From assembly GCA_905116865.2 (NCBI GenBank), contig CAJHNH020008546.1:282501-346500 (forward strand): DNA of 64,000 nucleotides. The letters run 5' to 3'. The notes under the pieces were generated by a model that searched no databases, was not told the DNA's origin, and was given only the letters and a program-made list of their open reading frames with translations. Below are positions 63,204 to 64,000 of the stretch, in pieces. The DNA comes from Candidula unifasciata (lineage: Eukaryota; Mollusca; Gastropoda; Stylommatophora; Geomitridae). The position numbers and the translations under genes are program-made. Within the stretch, counting starts at the first letter, position 1. The number at the start of each line of letters is the position of its first letter.

Positions 63204-63261
63204 TGGTGGTGATTTCTGCCGAGATTATATCGCTCTATAATCTCGGCAGCAATCACCACAA
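63204..63261. repeat. Hairpin with 26-bp arms and 6-nt loop
   Basis: The left arm 63204-63229 (TGGTGGTGATTTCTGCCGAG, then ATTATA) pairs with 63236-63261 (TATAATCTCGGCAGCAATCA, then CCACAA) at 24 of 26 positions. The loop is TCGCTC. It could be a small foldback element or a hairpin RNA. No promoter was identified. Confidence 0.9.
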
Positions 63262-63289
63262 TGGGTTAAGGGGAGGGGGGGGGGGGGCG

Positions 63290-63355
63290 AGAGCAAGAGA
63301 GAGAGAGAGAGTGTGTGTGAGAGGGCGTGTGTGAGATAGAGTTTGCGTGAGAAAG

Positions 63356-63431
<76 letters not shown>

Positions 63432-63780
63432 AGAGAGTGTGCTAAAGACTGAGATGGCGTGTGTGAGAGAGTGTGAGAGAGAGTGAGAGAGAGAGAGAGA
63501 GGGGGGGGGGAGTGAGAGTGTGAGAGAGAGAGAGAGTCAGAAGGGGTGTGTAAGATGGTGATGGAGAGTGAGAGTGAGTGTGTGAGAGAATGAGAGTGAC
63601 ACAGAGAGAAAGAGTGAGAGGGCGTGTGTGAAAGAGTGTGAGAAAGTTAGAATGAGTGTGTAAGAGAGAGGAAGAGAGGCTGAATGAGAGTGAAAAAGAG
63701 TGAGAGAGATAAAGTTAGAGGGCGTGTGTGAGAGTGCATATATGAGAGTGTAAGAGAGGTGAGAGAGTGAGTGAGAGTAT

Positions 63781-63842
<62 letters not shown>
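63290..63842. repeat. GA-rich low-complexity region with pure (GA)n cores
   Basis: GAGA, GTGT and GAGT mixtures. Pure GA runs lie at about 63360-63423 and 63780-63840. A G run precedes it near 63274. ORFs are Ser/Leu repeats. Confidence 0.96.
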
Positions 63843-63844
<2 letters not shown>

Positions 63845-64000
63845 ATTAACAAAAACCAAGACTGAAATGCTGAATGCAGTAATTTACTCAGGTGCCATCT
63901 CCACAATGAAACGTCGGCCACAATAGATGCACATCACCCGGTTCTTTGCCTGTTGTCGTTTATGGCGGGAAATAAAAACCTCACTGTCATGTTGTCAGAC
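63843..64000. other. Unassigned right end
   Basis: Unique-looking sequence to the window end; no feature was recognised. Confidence 0.35.

Overview
The window looks like intergenic or intronic DNA from an animal genome. There are no bacterial operons, ribosome-binding sites or dense ORFs. Instead it holds tRNA-derived SINEs, decayed non-LTR retrotransposon (LINE) tails, hAT-type miniature DNA transposons, a broken P-element-type transposase, and very long micro- and minisatellites. One stretch looks like a spliced exon. The mix would fit a lophotrochozoan, perhaps a gastropod mollusc, but that is an inference and not something the sequence proves. Most long ORFs here are translations of tandem repeats (poly-Leu/Phe/Lys/Glu, Ser-Leu, His-Thr, Cys-Val) and are not genes.

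Layout. 0-8 kb: fragments of dispersed repeats, two LINE tails, SINEs and a (CT)n tract. 8.7-12.9 kb: a 72-bp satellite grown from a dispersed repeat, (GA)n, a foldback sequence, about 880 bp of degenerate (TG)n, and LINE and SINE pieces. 13-19.7 kb: a SINE with a clean target-site duplication, a SPIN-like hAT MITE with a perfect 8-bp duplication, two foldback elements, an 800-bp minisatellite and a (TTC)n block. 20-22.4 kb: a SINE nested inside a relative, then a LINE tail. 22.4-25.9 kb: two related dispersed sequences flank one well-formed coding exon (24246-24474) that resembles the rolling stone-type membrane proteins. 26-36.4 kb: hAT MITEs, minisatellites, SINEs and LINE tails. 36.4-49 kb: more SINEs, a 17-bp minisatellite, a (TTC)n tract that appears to have grown inside a hAT MITE, a LINE tail and a 51/53-bp minisatellite. 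49.1-52.3 kb: a single 21-bp minisatellite of about 150 copies. 52.5-53.6 kb: about 1.1 kb of trinucleotide repeats, mostly (GAA)n. 54-59.6 kb: SINEs, LINE tails facing one another, a composite inverted-repeat element and a 49-bp satellite. 59.7-62.55 kb, minus strand: a THAP/P-element transposase pseudogene. 63.2 kb: a near-perfect 26-bp hairpin, then GA-rich DNA to the end.

The best host-gene candidate is the 24.2-kb exon. The best-preserved mobile-element protein is the P-type transposase, which is inactivated by frameshifts, a stop codon and the loss of a zinc ligand. The most coherent new signals are: a SINE superfamily that shares one body behind different tRNA-like heads; a set of hAT MITEs whose insertion sites mostly fit nnnTAnnn; nested insertions that give a relative chronology; and tandem arrays that appear to have been seeded from mobile-element pieces.
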